Shown here piece by piece: positions 1 through 12,079 of a stretch of DNA of 64,000 nt (positions are counted from its first letter, which is position 1; each line of letters opens with the position of its first letter). Source of the DNA: Kuschelorhynchus macadamiae (Eukaryota; Arthropoda; Insecta; Coleoptera; Curculionidae); the NCBI GenBank assembly GCA_030620095.1, contig JAUTXW010000114.1, forward strand, positions 558,001-622,000, given 5' to 3'. A program made the position numbers and the translations under genes. The notes beneath the pieces are model-generated. The model searched no databases, was not told the DNA's origin, and worked only from the letters and a program-made list of their open reading frames with translations.

Positions 1-54
1 ATACCAAAAATACTGAAGCAGTTGAAAAACTAACCGTAGGCTTGTAAAGAAAAG

Positions 55-745
55 TTTGACTTTAAGACAAAATGTTTATTTTGCGGAAAAGTATGTCGAA
101 AAAAGTTGAATCACAGACAGAGCTATAGATTTGTAGGAACAATAGAAATTAAGGAAACTGTATTGAAATACTGCGAGAAGAGAAATGTTGTCTGGGCAAA
201 AAACGTACTTACAAGAATTGGAACAGAATGTGATTTAATTGCCTGTGAAGCTTGGTACCATCCGCACTGTTACGTTTCCTTTTCACAGTTTCACGAAAAT
301 GAGCAAGCAGTGCGACCAAAAAATGAGGAAAATAGCCATGCATTCCACAAAATTTGCCAATATTTGAACGAAAATGAACAGTACATTTGCCAATTTGCGT
401 TGATCGATTTATTTAACGATTCTAAAGAAAAGTTATTATCAAATTCAACTTTGGTTTAACGAACCTAAGGATCCGAAAGACTGGGGATGGAAAGAAATGG
501 GGTACTACCTAATCGCAGAGACCACATCTAAACCAATAACTTCCGGTTCTATATTAAAAATGATTTATTCTATCTGCAAATCGGGTTGCAATAAACTTTG
601 CACTTGCGTAAAATCAGGTTTTAGCTGTACCTACAGCCCTATGTGGAACCTGCAATGGAATATCCTGTAATAATAAATCATCTGAGCTTAATATTGCTGA
701 CTTGGACGATGAAGATGATAAAACATGTTTTTGATGATTGTAAAA
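55..745 (+). pseudogene. Decayed cysteine-rich repetitive zinc-binding ORF
   Basis: An open stretch of about 130 codons begins before position 106. It contains a CLFC motif followed by C-R-K-K, then a block CEAWYHPHCY around 247-275, which resembles an N-terminal zinc-binding module repeated many times in insect genomes. After a stop near 457 the frame is broken, but at about 568-735 a second cysteine-rich block reads CKSGCNKLCTCVKSGFSC. After a one-base shift it continues CGTCNGISCNN and an acidic tail DLDDEDD, as in the C-termini of the same insect family. At least one stop and two frameshifts separate the parts, so this is a relic. It lies in an intron of the P450 gene on the other strand. 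The family is probably transposon-derived; I do not know its class. Confidence 0.55.
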
Positions 746-1323
746 TATATGAATGTACAATACCATAAATCTAAATAAACCGTTTTGTTTAACTTCCGAC
801 CACTTGTTTCTCTTAAAATATTTCGTGTTTGGGATATTTATCAAATAAATTAATATCAAAATAAATTTATTTACGTACTAGATACTTACGAATAAGATTT
901 TTATTATAAACAAAACCACTTTTACCCTTGAATAGGACAAAAAAAACATTATTTTAGAAATATTTTTAGTTTACAAAGAAAAAAAAGTTAAGATAGTCGA
1001 TTTTTTATAGGATAGTCCTGTCGCATCTTGTAAATAATTTGTTTTATTTTAAACTGTAATTGCACTGGCCTATACCTACAAAGTAAAAATATGGCTTATT
1101 TAAGTTTGTCCTCTAGTTTCTCTTCCTTTATTAATACTATTTTAAGCAGTTTTTGTTTTTTTTAAACTCACAGATTGGAAAATATATTTCTTATAATTTC
1201 GGCATTTCTTGAACATCTTCAAAAGTCTTTGGAGTTTTTATATTTTCAAAACGCAAAATTACTAAGCTATGTAACCTGTAAAACAGAAAATTAATTAAAA
1301 TAGCAACTAAACAAAATACTTAC
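746..1323. other. AT-rich P450 intron sequence, nothing recognised
   Basis: This stretch is intron 6 of the left P450 gene. It is AT-rich with homopolymer runs. No ORF, repeat or exon with usable splice sites was recognised; the P450 exon 7 expected next on the minus strand is not here. Confidence 0.5.
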
Positions 1324-1424
1324 AGCACCGACAAATAAATTCAACTCCTCATTAACTGTATGACGTCTATCAGTAGACAGCATGAGTTCCAATAAACAAA
1401 CATCTTGACTGTTTTCAATGTGCG
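1324..1424 (-). CDS. P450 exon 6 (before helix I)
   Basis: Acceptor TTTTCTAG before 1424. Reads HIENSQDVCLLELMLSTD, then ...VNEELNLFVGA to a GTAAGT donor in phase 0. The next residues in a P450 would be the helix-I (A/G)xDT motif, which is exactly where the right-hand P450 gene's first visible exon begins. Confidence 0.87.
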
Positions 1425-1688
1425 CTAGAAAATATTTCTGAATTAAGCCAAATTCACTTTTTATTATTGTGGTAATATCGGAGCTAAATACATAAAAATA
1501 TATGTTAGGAATAACTTCATTTCTTGATAAAGGATATTATTTATAACCAGAGAAATTCTGGAAAAAAAAATCTAACGATTTTCTCTATTCCCTTCCTGAA
1601 ATACAAGGAAAAATTTAAATTACGTGGAAGTTCTAATAGATGTAAATTACTATTACTATTACGATATTTAACTTTTGACTATTATTAC

Positions 1689-1858
1689 CTTGCATGTCTT
1701 CATGCTGCTTGTATTTATCATCAACCATTTTTCCTACATAGTGTTTAACTTCCTCAAGTAGCTTAGCTACTTTCCTTCCTGCAGGAAACCATTTCAGCCA
1801 TACATTTGGAGGGATGATTGGATTTCCAATAAGGAAACCTTTAACCAAATCTTGCAAT
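1689..1858 (-). CDS. P450 exon 5
   Basis: Acceptor TTTTTAG before 1858. Reads LQDLVKGFLIGNPIIPP, then WLKWFPAGRKVAKLLEEV and ...KYKQHEDMQ to a GTAATA donor. This is the helix F-G region. Phase 2 in, phase 1 out. Confidence 0.85.
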
Positions 1859-2967
1859 CTAAAAATGCACAAAAATATAAATTATTTATTTATATATTAT
1901 AAAACCAAAAATTCACATAATGTGACATGGCATCGCCGATAAACATCTACCAAGTAATAGTATAAACATTTTCAAATTAATAGAAGTAAATAAAAAACAA
2001 TTTAAAGACCTATTGTTATATTGACTATTAATGTTATTTTTTCTTAATTTTCATCGGTAAACCCGATAAAGCCCTTACTGATTTATATCAAAGGACATTT
2101 TTGAAAAACGTAATTCTAGGTTCGTATATCATCGGTGGACCTTTCATTTTCATTACTACAGAGGAGTTCTGTATTGCATCTCTATTAGTAGGAAAAAGAT
2201 TTTTTTTTACAAATAAAACCAATAAGTGATAGTATAGTGGTGTTAGAAACCCATGGCTTCTTTCATTGAATGATGCGCTGTTTAACCGACTTCATTGTTA
2301 ACGGTGGTAAATATAGCAGGGTTAGTTGTTTCGCCAACCAAACTTGTTTCCAACCAGTAGTTTAATTTAATCCAAGTTTGACGTTTTAAGTCGCTTTTTC
2401 TGAAAACTTGGAAATAAATGGATATTTCAAGTGAAATTTCCACAAATTTTAAACTTAAAATTAATTTTAAAATTTTTAATTATTTTTTAATTGTTTAAAA
2501 TAAATTTCATTTAGTTTATTATTACTGTTTATTTTATTTTTAAATATTCTCAGACTGTAATAATGTTTTAAGAATTAGTCACAATTCAAGGAGTTTTTTG
2601 GGGTTAAAATCCCTGGCAGGGTCGTAGTGTAAATGTTGGGTAGCTTAACAATGTATAAGTACTAAAAATAAATATAAACTCCGTAAGAAATAAGCTTTAG
2701 ATTGTCAACATCGCAGCAACACCAGCAACGCGGTGAAGAGGAAATTCAAAAAAACCCCAGAAGAAATGTCTGGTTCCGCCAATGACTAATCAAGAAAATA
2801 TTTTAATTTTTGCATGTGAGTGGCTTTGCATGGAGTTCTTTTTCTTTTGTAAAAAAATACCATTTACCTCTATTTTAATTAACTATATTAATTTGGTATA
2901 CAATATCGATGCTTATTTTATATATATGATATGTCCTACTTAAAAATCTGTTGCTATTTTACACAAA
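1859..2967. other. P450 intron 5, nothing recognised
   Basis: AT-rich sequence without a supported ORF or repeat. A long A/T-homopolymer section lies around 2400-2540. Confidence 0.4.
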
Positions 2968-3412
2968 ATGCAAATTTTTGAAGAAAAAGCCACTAGGCTT
3001 GTGGCAATAGTAGAAGAGGGCTCACCAAAAAATGTGTAGCTAAAAGGATGGATGTGACTTACAAAATAGCTAGAAGGGCAATAACAAAACATCAAGAAAC
3101 TGGTCGGTACAATCTAATCTCGAAAAATGATTTAAAATCATCAAAACGTTGGTGAACGACTGAAAGAACTAACCGGTTGATTAGAAGGCTCGCGGAAATG
3201 GTATTAGAAGTAATAAAAGCTGCAACCAGGGTTAGGTTACTTCCACCACACAGTATTGCTAGAAGAGAGTCTGCAGCAACCCATGTTAATTGGGTATCTA
3301 GGATTCGAGAAGTGTTCTCTTTTCGGATTAGGGTTATGCTTGGGAGCTCAATAGAAAGGATGCTTGTGGGGGTACAAACAAACACTGAGGTGAGCAAGGG
3401 AAGAGAATAATT
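2968..3412 (+). pseudogene. Tc1-like transposase remnant
   Basis: In three shifted frames the text follows a Tc1 transposase. An N-terminal helix-turn-helix reads FEEKATRLVAIVEEGSPK, then KRMDVTYKIARRAITKHQ and ETGRYN. A linker follows, and then HVNWVSRIREVFSFRIRV, which matches the WSRVLFSDESR region with the catalytic aspartate lost. The middle and the C-terminal half are missing. The relic lies in a P450 intron. Confidence 0.45.
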
Positions 3413-3689
3413 AATTTTTTAAATTTTAAATTGCTTAATTTTTCGTACTTAATTATTTATTATAATTCTTAAAGTAAAATAAAAATGGATTATTTTTAAG
3501 TAAATTGTATTATTTTTTGCGTACTCATTTTAAATACATGCTTATAAATAAATAAACCTGCATACATTTTATTATGAAATGAGTAAAGATCAAAATAAAA
3601 CACTTAATTTCTAAACATTTTATGTAAGGAATACATACTGATTAGAATTTCATATAAAACCTACATTACTAGCTCAAATCTGTTAAGAC

Positions 3690-3875
3690 CATTTCACGCA
3701 TATTCCCAATGCGTACCCAGCGATATCTCTGAGATTAGTAAGATCTAAACAGTGTGGCATCAACTTATGTAACACCAGAAGCTTTTAGTTTATTTGAAAT
3801 TCTGCAATGATCTATAGAGTCAAAAGCCCCTGAGAGATCAAAGAATTGCCAAGTTCGCTATTTCTGTCAGATCAG
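3690..3875 (-). pseudogene. LINE reverse transcriptase fragment
   Basis: The minus strand reads WQFFDLSGAFDSIDH then NKLKASGV, matching the LINE motif (L)DLS+AFDtvdH...L..KL...G. The following bases decay with stops. Only about 60 codons remain. Confidence 0.5.
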
Positions 3876-4556
3876 TCGTTTAATGAAAGTTTGATGTTTA
3901 AAGTCAACTTTTTTAAAAAGAGGGAAAATGCGTTATTTACCATCATTTAGTAAGTGTTGCAAGATTTTTTTAAAATTAATATTTATGTAAATTTTAATTA
4001 TTGTAAAGCTCACTGCAAAACATTTAATTGTATTAAAATGCCAACAAACTAGTTCGGAAAAGCAGAAAACAGAAGAAATTGGAACAATCTAAGCCTATGC
4101 TTAGAGTACAACAAGATAGCTGGAAGATGATGATACAGTGTTCGACAGGATTGTATCCACTAGACTTCTTAGCGATTGGTTTAATGTCAATTCTTATAAA
4201 TCTAAAATATGTCTATGCTAAACGAAATGCGCATTCATAATAATATCCAATATGTATCCCACTTATCCACACTAAAGATTGGTAGTGGTTGAAGTAGATA
4301 GTCATAAAAAGGTGAGGATGCGTATTATAGCAAATTTTGATATAGGGTACAACGAAATTATACTTTTTACTTAAGCCTCTTATGGTTTATTCAAACTTAA
4401 AAAAATAAACATTTCTGCGTATTGTATAGCCTGATGTTGCTAATTAAAAGAGGATCATTATTTACGTCAATTGTTTAATTCTCTGGCGTGTAGAAAATTA
4501 TATTAGCATCGAAAACGTAATATTACAATTTATAAATTAATATAATAAAAACTTAC
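3876..4556. other. P450 intron 4, nothing recognised
   Basis: AT-rich; no ORF with family motifs and no clear repeat boundaries. Confidence 0.4.
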
Positions 4557-4626
4557 TCGAAAATTATTTGTCCAATCCGCTCCATGTTATCAAATATTTT
4601 GTCCTCATCCAAACCGATATTACTTA
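4557..4626 (-). CDS. P450 exon 4
   Basis: A 70-nt exon with acceptor TTTTTAG and donor GTAAGT. Joined to exon 3 it reads LSNIGLDEDKIFDNMERI, then GQIIF, leaving phase 2. Accepted because both phases fit its neighbours. Confidence 0.82.
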
Positions 4627-4789
4627 CTAAAAATTAAAAAAAAACATGGAACTATACACGGTGTTTTATTAGAAAAATTAGTTCTAATATTTATCAAATT
4701 TTTAGGGTTAAAAACACAAACGAAGCAAAACTACCGTTCCACAATAAAACCTAGTGACTCACTTTCCACATTCCTGCCAAGTTTAATGA

Positions 4790-4940
4790 TGATCAAAAAT
4801 CTTTTTTGGCTTTTTCGCAACTGAATAAAAATATATAACTTTAAATTAATTCAAGCAAATATTTAATAAAATTACGTATCTCAACATGTAGACTAGCCTG
4901 TCTACGGAATGTTTCGATACATAATATAAACAGAAGTATG
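4790..4940 (+). repeat. Dispersed repeat, copy A
   Basis: About 150 bp beginning near AAAAATCTTTTTTGGC and running to CGATACATAATATAAAC. The same sequence with few differences occurs twice more at 35977-36228 and 36394-36637. Confidence 0.7.
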
Positions 4941-4989
4941 TTAGAAGTATCTGGAGAACCAATGAATAGATTGCTTGGAAAATGTAGCG

Positions 4990-6420
4990 CTGGAAATAGA
5001 TGAACTTAAACTATTTTGTTGTTGCCGAGACTTTCCAAAATAGTTGAAAAGCTTGCGAAGAAAAGAATTGTTAGTTTTTTAGAAAAACATAGTATTCTGA
5101 GATCAACACAGTTTGGTTTCCAAAAAGGGAACGAATGATGCAATCTTTGCTTTTCTTGAGAAGTTATATTCAACCCTTAATGAGGGGGAGGCTGCAGCGG
5201 CAGTTTTCTGTGACTTGTCGAAAGCGTTTGACTGCGTAAGTCACACTGCTGCGGAAGCTAGAAAAGTATGAATTCCGGGGTAAATATCTCGACTGGCTGA
5301 AGTCATATTTGACAGATAGGTTATAGTCAGTAAATCATAATAATAAAATATCAGATCAACAACAGTTAAACTATGGTGTCCCACAAACCTCAGTGCTAGG
5401 TCCAATTCGATTATTGTTATATATAAATAACCTCTCAGATCTGGATATAAATGGAAAAATAACTTTGTTTGCCAATGACGCAATAATTCTATGAAACTAT
5501 GCTGATCGACATACTCTGTTTGATATTGTTAATTGTGACTTAAAAAAATTAAGGAATGGTGTGACTCTAATACGTTGTGTTTTAACGTGTCAAAAACTAG
5601 CGTGATGTCTTTTAAATGTAATATAAACCATGTGTATCTGGAGAATAGCCTAGTAAAAGAATTGGCTGAAAATAAATTTTTAGGTCTCCTTATTGACAGA
5701 AAACTAAAATTTAAATCTCATGTTAAAACACTGGCCAATAAGTTATTATCAAATTGTTATGCATTAAGAATAATATCAAAAGAGTTAGAGAACCAAACAA
5801 GTAGAGATTCATACTTTGCCTTAATTGAATCGCACTTGCGGTATGGTATCTGTTTTTGGGGTACATGTTCAAAACAACTTTTTCAGACTGTTTTTTTTTG
5901 CTGCAAAAAATGCCATTAAGGTATGTCTGTGGAGCAAAACGAAGGGACTCATGTAAGCCCGTGTTTTTGAAAGAAAATATTTTACCATTGGCATCTTTGT
6001 TTATTCGGGAAAATGTTTGCCTTTTGCATAGGAAATATAAAGACGTTGTTCGTGTTAGGCAAACCAATTACAATATGCGTCAATCATATAATATACTTCT
6101 CGCGTATTATTTAACCATTTGCCATACAATATTAGACAGATATATAACGAAAATAAGTTTAAGTTTAAAGTAAAGAAACTGCTTGTTGCGAAAGTCTACT
6201 ATGACGTGGGAGAGTATCTCAGTGAAAGATACTGACTTGCACTTGTAAATGTGTGTTTATAAATGTTTAACAATATTCAGTGAAACATTTTGACTTAGAC
6301 TTGTAAATGTTTTGTTTATGAAGTTTTAACAATATTCTAAGAGTGTGTATTTGTTTTAATTACTTTTTACAATTAGCTTTTTATTAGATGCTCTCTTTTG
6401 CTGCACATCATACAATTAAT
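4990..6420 (+). pseudogene. LINE (jockey-like) reverse transcriptase remnant
   Basis: A decayed ORF2. It reads LSKIVEKLAKKRIVSFLE, then QFGFQKG, then AAAVFCDLSKAFDCVSH (RT palm motif), DWLKSYLTDRL, and GVPQTSVLGPIRLLLYINN. The palm motif appears as LFANDA instead of FADD, so a catalytic aspartate is lost. The C-terminal part follows at 5575-6170 (KFLGLLIDRKLKFKSHV, RDSYFALIESHLRYGICFWG, RYVCGAKRRDSCKP) with two frameshifts. The end is AT-rich with no clear tail. Several frameshifts and stops make it inactive. It lies between P450 exons 3 and 4 on the opposite strand. Confidence 0.8.
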
Positions 6421-6479
6421 TGCTAGTGAGTAGATTTCAGCGTGATAAAAATAACAATTCTAATATAAAATGATCAGTA

Positions 6480-7640
6480 CTTATTACACTAGAGTTTTAA
6501 CATGTTTTTTAAACCTAATCATAGACAAATCGAACATTTCCATACTTTGACAGTATCTATTAAATGTACGATTCATCCTGCAAATGGGAGAGATCTGCCG
6601 GAACTTGTATTTCTAAAAGGAATTTCAAAAATCTTCTGTTGCTTTAAATCTCTAATCGGTAATGCGAAATTTAATTTTGATTTCAATTCATTGGCGTCGA
6701 CCATACCGTTTATAAGTTTAAAGACCATTAATAGGTCAGAGACAGTTCTTCTTCCACACAAAGAACTTATTGAAAATTTTTGACGGATAGGCTCATAGTT
6801 ACTTTGTACTATATATATGAAAGAAATCTTAAGAATCTATTTTGAATACTTTCTAGTCTTTGCTGATAGATGGCGTATTGAGGATTCCAAACGATCGAAG
6901 CGAAGTTTAGGCGACTGTATATAAAGGCATTAGAGGCCAATAATTGCCTTAGGATTCCTAAAATGATAACTATTTCGTAAAACAAATTCCATTAGTCTAT
7001 TACACTTATTAACAATATATTCTACATGAGAGCGAAACAACATTTTAGCGTCCATAACTACACCTAAATCACGAATTTCAGGGACAGATTTTACATTCAC
7101 ATTATTAATTGAATAAGTGAAACTATGTACGTTTTTATTTCTAGAGAACGTAATTGACACACATTTATCCAAGTTTAAAAATAAACTACGAGATTCACAA
7201 TATCTCACCAGACAGTGAAGATCATCCTGAAGACCACCGCAATCACCCTGATCAGTAATAACTAAAGAATTTTAGGTCGTCTGCATAAAGCAGGAAGTTC
7301 GAATTATTAAAACACTGTCCAATATCATCAATATAAATTATAAAGAATAACGGTCCAAGGTGACTGCCCTGCGGTACTCCAGAAGACACTACAAACGGAT
7401 CAGACTGAAAACCCTCAATCAGAAACAACTGTTCCCTACCAGTCAGGTAATATTATATCCACCTCAAGAGACTATCATGCACACTGACATCAGCCAGACG
7501 CTGAAGGAGGATATTATGACTTATTTTATCAAACACCTTGCTGAAGTCGGTGTATATGATATCTACCTGCGTCCGACCATCCATGCTTCTGGAAACAAAT
7601 TCAGTAAATTCAATTAAGTTGGTTTCAATTAGACCCGAAA
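6480..7640 (-). pseudogene. LINE reverse transcriptase remnant
   Basis: On the minus strand from about 7620 downwards the frames read DIIYTDFSKVFDKISHNI, then LLRWI.YYLTGREQLFLI, SSGVPQGSHLGPLFFIIY, IDDI and LLYADDLKF (intact YADD). At 7208-6930 follows SRSLFLNLDKCVSITFSR and SVPEIRDLGVVMDAKMLF, and at 6761-6573 the C-terminal tail. Stops and frameshifts interrupt it. It is a different LINE family from the plus-strand relic just to the left. Confidence 0.8.
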
Positions 7641-7830
7641 AATGTTTTATTTACAACAAATGACGTTGGATTTAATACTTTTCTAATGTTGACAATTGTG
7701 TTTTGTTATTTATATCATTGTTATATATGACTGTTTTCTCTCTTTTTTTATTAACATTTATCAGCCTTGCCCACAAGAAATTTTCTTCTGATAATAAAGC
7801 ATTTTGAGTTTTGAGTTTTTTTTTATTTCT
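7641..7830 (+). repeat. Possible LINE 3' end
   Basis: A T-rich stretch ending AATAAAGCATTTTGAGTTTTGAG. An AATAAA at about 7791 is followed by a short reiterated TTTTGAG, as at 3' ends of insect LINEs. No coding part can be tied to it. Confidence 0.3.
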
Positions 7831-8514
7831 GCGGTGTTGCCGCTTCTACCTTAAACCGGAGGCAACATCCGTTTTCTTAATGAAAAGATCGGTATATTAT
7901 TACATTTTTAATTTACCTTAAATATTCTAAACACTTTTTATGTTATGTTTCATATAGCTGTATTCAACTGTTTTCGAGAGAATGGCGCTTGAAGATTCTT
8001 ATTTTTGATCCTTTGAAGCTTTGTAACTCCCCAAACGACTTAGCTTGGAACAAAATGGATTGCACTTGCTTATCTTAGTTTTTATTGATCTATCTCCTGG
8101 CTTCAATTTCCAGTTTGAGAGGAAATGTCAAATTTTGACAATTCCTGTCAAACGAAAAATTGATGTGGGGAAATAGATAATTAAAAACTAAGATGGGAAT
8201 CTTATGAAATTCACTTCGTTGCCACTTAGGTCGTTTCAAAGGGTCAAAAATGTCAATTTTCAACGCAATTTTCTCGAAAACAGTTGAATACAAGTATAGA
8301 AAACCTGTGAAGTATTTAAGGGGGGGGGCGATTAAGGGTTAAAACTTTTTTCGTCCATATATTTACATTCAAACCGTTCACCTATGTAGAAAACAGAAAC
8401 TGATTATTTTTTCTTTGGTTGTTGAAAATTTTAGGGTCTAGAATGCTCAGGACAACACAAAAATGCAATAATATACAGGATATTACAGTTATAAGGTAGA
8501 AGCGGCAACACCGC
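7831..8514. mobile_element. Nonautonomous inverted-repeat element (MITE-like)
   Basis: Perfect 23-bp terminal inverted repeats, GCGGTGTTGCCGCTTCTACC plus TTA, at 7831-7853 and 8492-8514. An inner inverted pair (TATTCAACTGTTTTCGAGA... at 7961-7987 and its complement at 8264-8290) extends the foldback. There is no coding sequence. A target duplication could not be decided. Such elements are normally moved by a related element's transposase. Confidence 0.75.
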
Positions 8515-8704
8515 AAAATTTAAGTTTATGTTCATCTATGGCGAGAGTTAAATTTTCAAAATAATTTATTCATCAGTTATCCAGATGCTTGTAATAGGCC
8601 ACGGAGCGTTAATAACGCTGCGTAAAGCATTTTGACTGTCTTTTGGACCACCCTTTATATTGCTAAGACAATATTGAAAATAACAGTAAACCGCCACTAC
8701 TTAC

Positions 8705-8884
8705 AAAAGAAGTTTGTAAATGAATATTTGCAGAAATATTCATATACATCGTCAGGTTTTCGCATCGACTTGAGCTCCTTCACTAAAAGACAGCTTTGCT
8801 TGTAATAAATTGGAGTTATGAGTTTCAACATATTAGGCTTAAATCCTCTTACAAAATGCCGTCGGTTTGGTCTCCATATTTCAT
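8705..8884 (-). CDS. P450 exon 3 (helix C)
   Basis: The split codon T|AT begins YEIWRPNRRHFVRGFKP; WRPNR is the conserved helix-C WxxxR whose arginine contacts a heme propionate. Continues through LLVKELKSMRKPDDVYEYF to donor GTAAGT. The 180 nt keep phase 1. Confidence 0.88.
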
Positions 8885-9226
8885 CTTGAACCAAAAAATG
8901 TTTATTAGACTAACAAAGTGAACGCAGAGAATATTTATATATACATGGAGGAATGTGAAAAAATATAAAATAGCTATAGCTTGTCCCATGTACCTACTAC
9001 CTTATCTCTGAAGTGGTGTGATGTAGAAAAAAAAGTAAGATATAATAGTTTGTTGGCCTAATTTGAATTCTTTTAATTATATTTTTTTCATGTATACAGG
9101 GTTTTTATATTGCTCGGACCAGGTGTTAACTTTCTTATAGTAAAAAGTATAGTAAAAAAAAAGTAATAACATCATTTAACAGCATACTTTCGAACTTCTA
9201 TATAGAAATCTGTTAAATATACTCAC

Positions 9227-9427
9227 AGGGAGCTAAAAGAAGCGATCCTTCAAACATGAAATTAAATTTATCATAAAGTCTGGCTTTGCCATAGCTTTTT
9301 GGATGATTTAGAATTGTTTGTATTTCATTTCTGTCGTTCGTCCAATAGGTATATAAGGGGCCAAGCCATACTGTCATGGGAAGACCTGTATGTTTTCTAA
9401 GAAACTGCAGCAACGAGATGGGATCAG
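9227..9427 (-). CDS. P450 exon 2
   Basis: Acceptor TTTTAG before 9427 and donor GTGAGT after 9227. Reads DPISLLQFLRKHTGLP, then VWLGPLYTYWTND, EIQTILNHPKSYGK and ...FEGSLLLAP, the N-terminal beta-sheet and helix A/B region of a P450. Enters in phase 1 and leaves in phase 1. Confidence 0.88.
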
Positions 9428-9649
9428 CTAAAATAATAAATAATTCACTGGGTTAATACAGTATGTCACATTTAGTAGTTTTTACAGTAGAGGATAAGAG
9501 CTAAATATCTCTGATACATCTTACAATGTTATTCCCCTATTGGTTTATTATTGTGAGTTTAATGAACTATTTTTTTAGAAAAAAAAACAAAAATAGGTGA
9601 ATATTCTTTTAAATCAATTAGTAAAATTACCTGAATTTAGTTTTTATAA

Positions 9650-11290
9650 AATAAAACTGACATCAATTATCTTGGAATTGAGCTCGACATTGCGCGATCT
9701 CAAATATAGTGGGCTGAATTTATTTACGCAACTCAATGGGGAGATTCAGTTCTAATTCTTATTCATAAACCTAATAGTAGTAGCAATTTAGCTAAAAGCT
9801 ATAGAGTAATATCATTAACTAGCCATCATAGCAAACTTATAGAAAGAATGGTGAACCAAAGACTAACCATATATTTAGAAAAACACGGTCAACTATTATA
9901 AGAACAAATAGATTGAATATAGAACAGAACCGCAGTAGATCATCTGGTAGGATTTGGCATTCATTTAAGTAGAAAGTAGCATCCTTGGACATGACTATGA
10001 TCTGGTTTTCTCAACAGTCCTCAATTAATCCTACATTATTCCTAGCAGCTATAAACAAGACAAAAATTTATATTGTCTTTTCAGTACAAATAAGAATGTT
10101 TGCTGATAACATCTTGATATATCAAGACACTAACATTACAATTAAATCCAAACATGCCTGTATTTAATGAACTTAATTTCTCTTTATCAAAATCAGTGGT
10201 AGTGTCCTGCTGCAGAAAAGAGAAGCCCACTGAAAATTCAAATCCACACTTTGATTCCCATTTAACAGAAAATAAATTACAACATTCCTTCTTGGGAATA
10301 ACATTTGACCACAAACTTAATTGGAAACAACATAAAGATCAGTTAAAAATGAAATGCAATAAAAATCTAATATTAATAAATATGCTTCCAAACACCAATT
10401 GGGGTACTGACAGAATCTCTTTACTAAGAACTCATGGGTCTTAAATACTTATCCGCATCCAAACTCTACCTACAACAACTGAATACAAAGAGTTTGCTGC
10501 GAATCAGAAATTCATTTTTATCACACAAAAGACCATACTAACTCGGCTTGAATTATCCTCCCAATTTTAACCTATTGGTTTTTACTACATTTAAATTTTC
10601 TCTAATTAAATTATAACGTGTACAAAACTTGTTTTTCAACATAAACATGAATATAATTCAAGCCATACAAAAATCGCAGATAAATCTTCACAGATAGTTC
10701 AAAGCAAGAAAACTTAGTGGAAGCTGCTTATTACTGGAAATACAACGATACATCATTCTCTCTACATAAAACCATAACAATACAACAGCAGAATAACCTG
10801 CACTGACCTCAAATCATCCTAAATGAGCCTTAAAAGGGTAGGAATTAATAAGTTTAAGTTAGATTTTCTATGGATTGCAAGTCATATGACTATTTAAGGA
10901 TAATAGAGCAAACCTATTACCTTCGATTCACAATAAATACTACCACACTATTATATTATTTAAGATATTAAAACCCATCATACAACGCTGATAAAAAAAA
11001 TAACTCAATTAGAATGGGACCTCCTAAATACTCCAAATACACTACAAAAAGAAAAAAACATACTCTGTACCAACCAATTCCGTACATATATAAACAGAAA
11101 AGATTCTATTTTCACCACAAGATTAAGAATAAGATACACAAAATATACTCACGAATTTTTGCCAAATGGAGAAGAAACTCCAACCTATATATATATATAC
11201 TGCAAAAAATATGCTTATCGCACATTAATCACAAAGTACAATATATAGAGACATTGAAACTATATTGAACTACACATGTTTCCTTAAAGA
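9650..11290 (+). pseudogene. LINE with RNase H remnant (I/R1/jockey group)
   Basis: Decayed ORF2. It reads SVLILIHKP, KSYRVISLTSHHSKLIER, MVNQRLTIYLEKHGQLL (RT finger motifs), then LNFSLSKSVVVSC, HSFLGITFDHKLNWKQHK. Further on is INKFKLDFLWIASHMTI, matching the RNase H signature W+PSH.GI. Next are IQLEWDLLNTPN and TTRLRIRYTKYTHEFLP, the usual C-terminal tail of I-type LINEs. The palm aspartates are gone. Many stops are present, so it is inactive. Confidence 0.7.
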
Positions 11291-12070
11291 TACAAACTTT
11301 TAATTGTGTTTTCTCTTTCGCAACCAAAGGTTCATTGTCTACGTTTTGTTTTCCTTGAATCATGATATTTCTTAAAGGCCAATGCCTGTTAATCCACTAC
11401 TGATTCTTAGCTCTGCTCTTCCAAAGACATAAAAAACAGGCATATTTTGTATATCCACTTTGGCTGTTTTGTCATACATAATTTTTTTAAGTGTTTTTTT
11501 TTGTTTCAAATTCCTCTCAAATTCATGGTGGTAGAGTGACCAGTGGGAATTGAACCCTATTTGTTACCGCAGTGTAAAGAGACATATTTTAAACTATGTT
11601 TGTCAATAAAACGGCGCCATTCGTCTGATGTGTATTCTGACATAGTCGATTTATATCGTAGAGCAGCAAATCCTAATCTCTTTAACGTTAAGATGTAATA
11701 TTGGTACCTGGATAAATCAGATTATTCTCTTTTAATTTGGATACAAGTAATTCGGCAGACTCCTTTGAGACATTCAGGTCTCTTATGAGATCGTTTAGTT
11801 CTCGCTGATTAAAACATTAACGGATTGTTAAATTTTAATCTGCTTCAAAATCACTGTCATCGTCCACCATCACAAGTGATCGACACATGTTTTACATACC
11901 AAATGTGGAGGCCAAAATTTATCTTGCTCTCCCAAATAAACGCCTAAGAATGCCAAATAAAGCCTTTTCACAATGTCAGAAACAAGTTTTTCTACTTTCT
12001 TTCAAAGTGTATTCGCCACATTCGTAACGAAAAACGTTTGGATGTCTCGTCTGTTTGTGGATGCCATGGT
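11290..12070 (-). pseudogene. Decayed repetitive protein, FLCLW-type family
   Basis: From a minus-strand ATG near 12067 the frames read NRRDIQTFFVTNVANT with an overlapping ECGEYTLK block. Later come LNDLIRDLNVSKESAELL, VSKLKENNLIYPGTN and GYTKYACFLCLWKSRAKNQ, then NRHWPLR. This order matches a protein family present in many copies in arthropod genomes and usually left uncharacterised (…CYICGE… N-terminus, …FLCLWDSRA… core). At least six stops or shifts mean it is dead. It is probably transposon-derived, class unknown to me. Confidence 0.55.
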
Positions 12071-12079
12071 TTTAGTTCA

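Noticed and set aside
11530..11575. tRNA T-arm-like GGGTTCAATTCCCAC on the minus strand
   Set aside because: Lies inside the decayed protein relic and has no D-arm or acceptor stem nearby.
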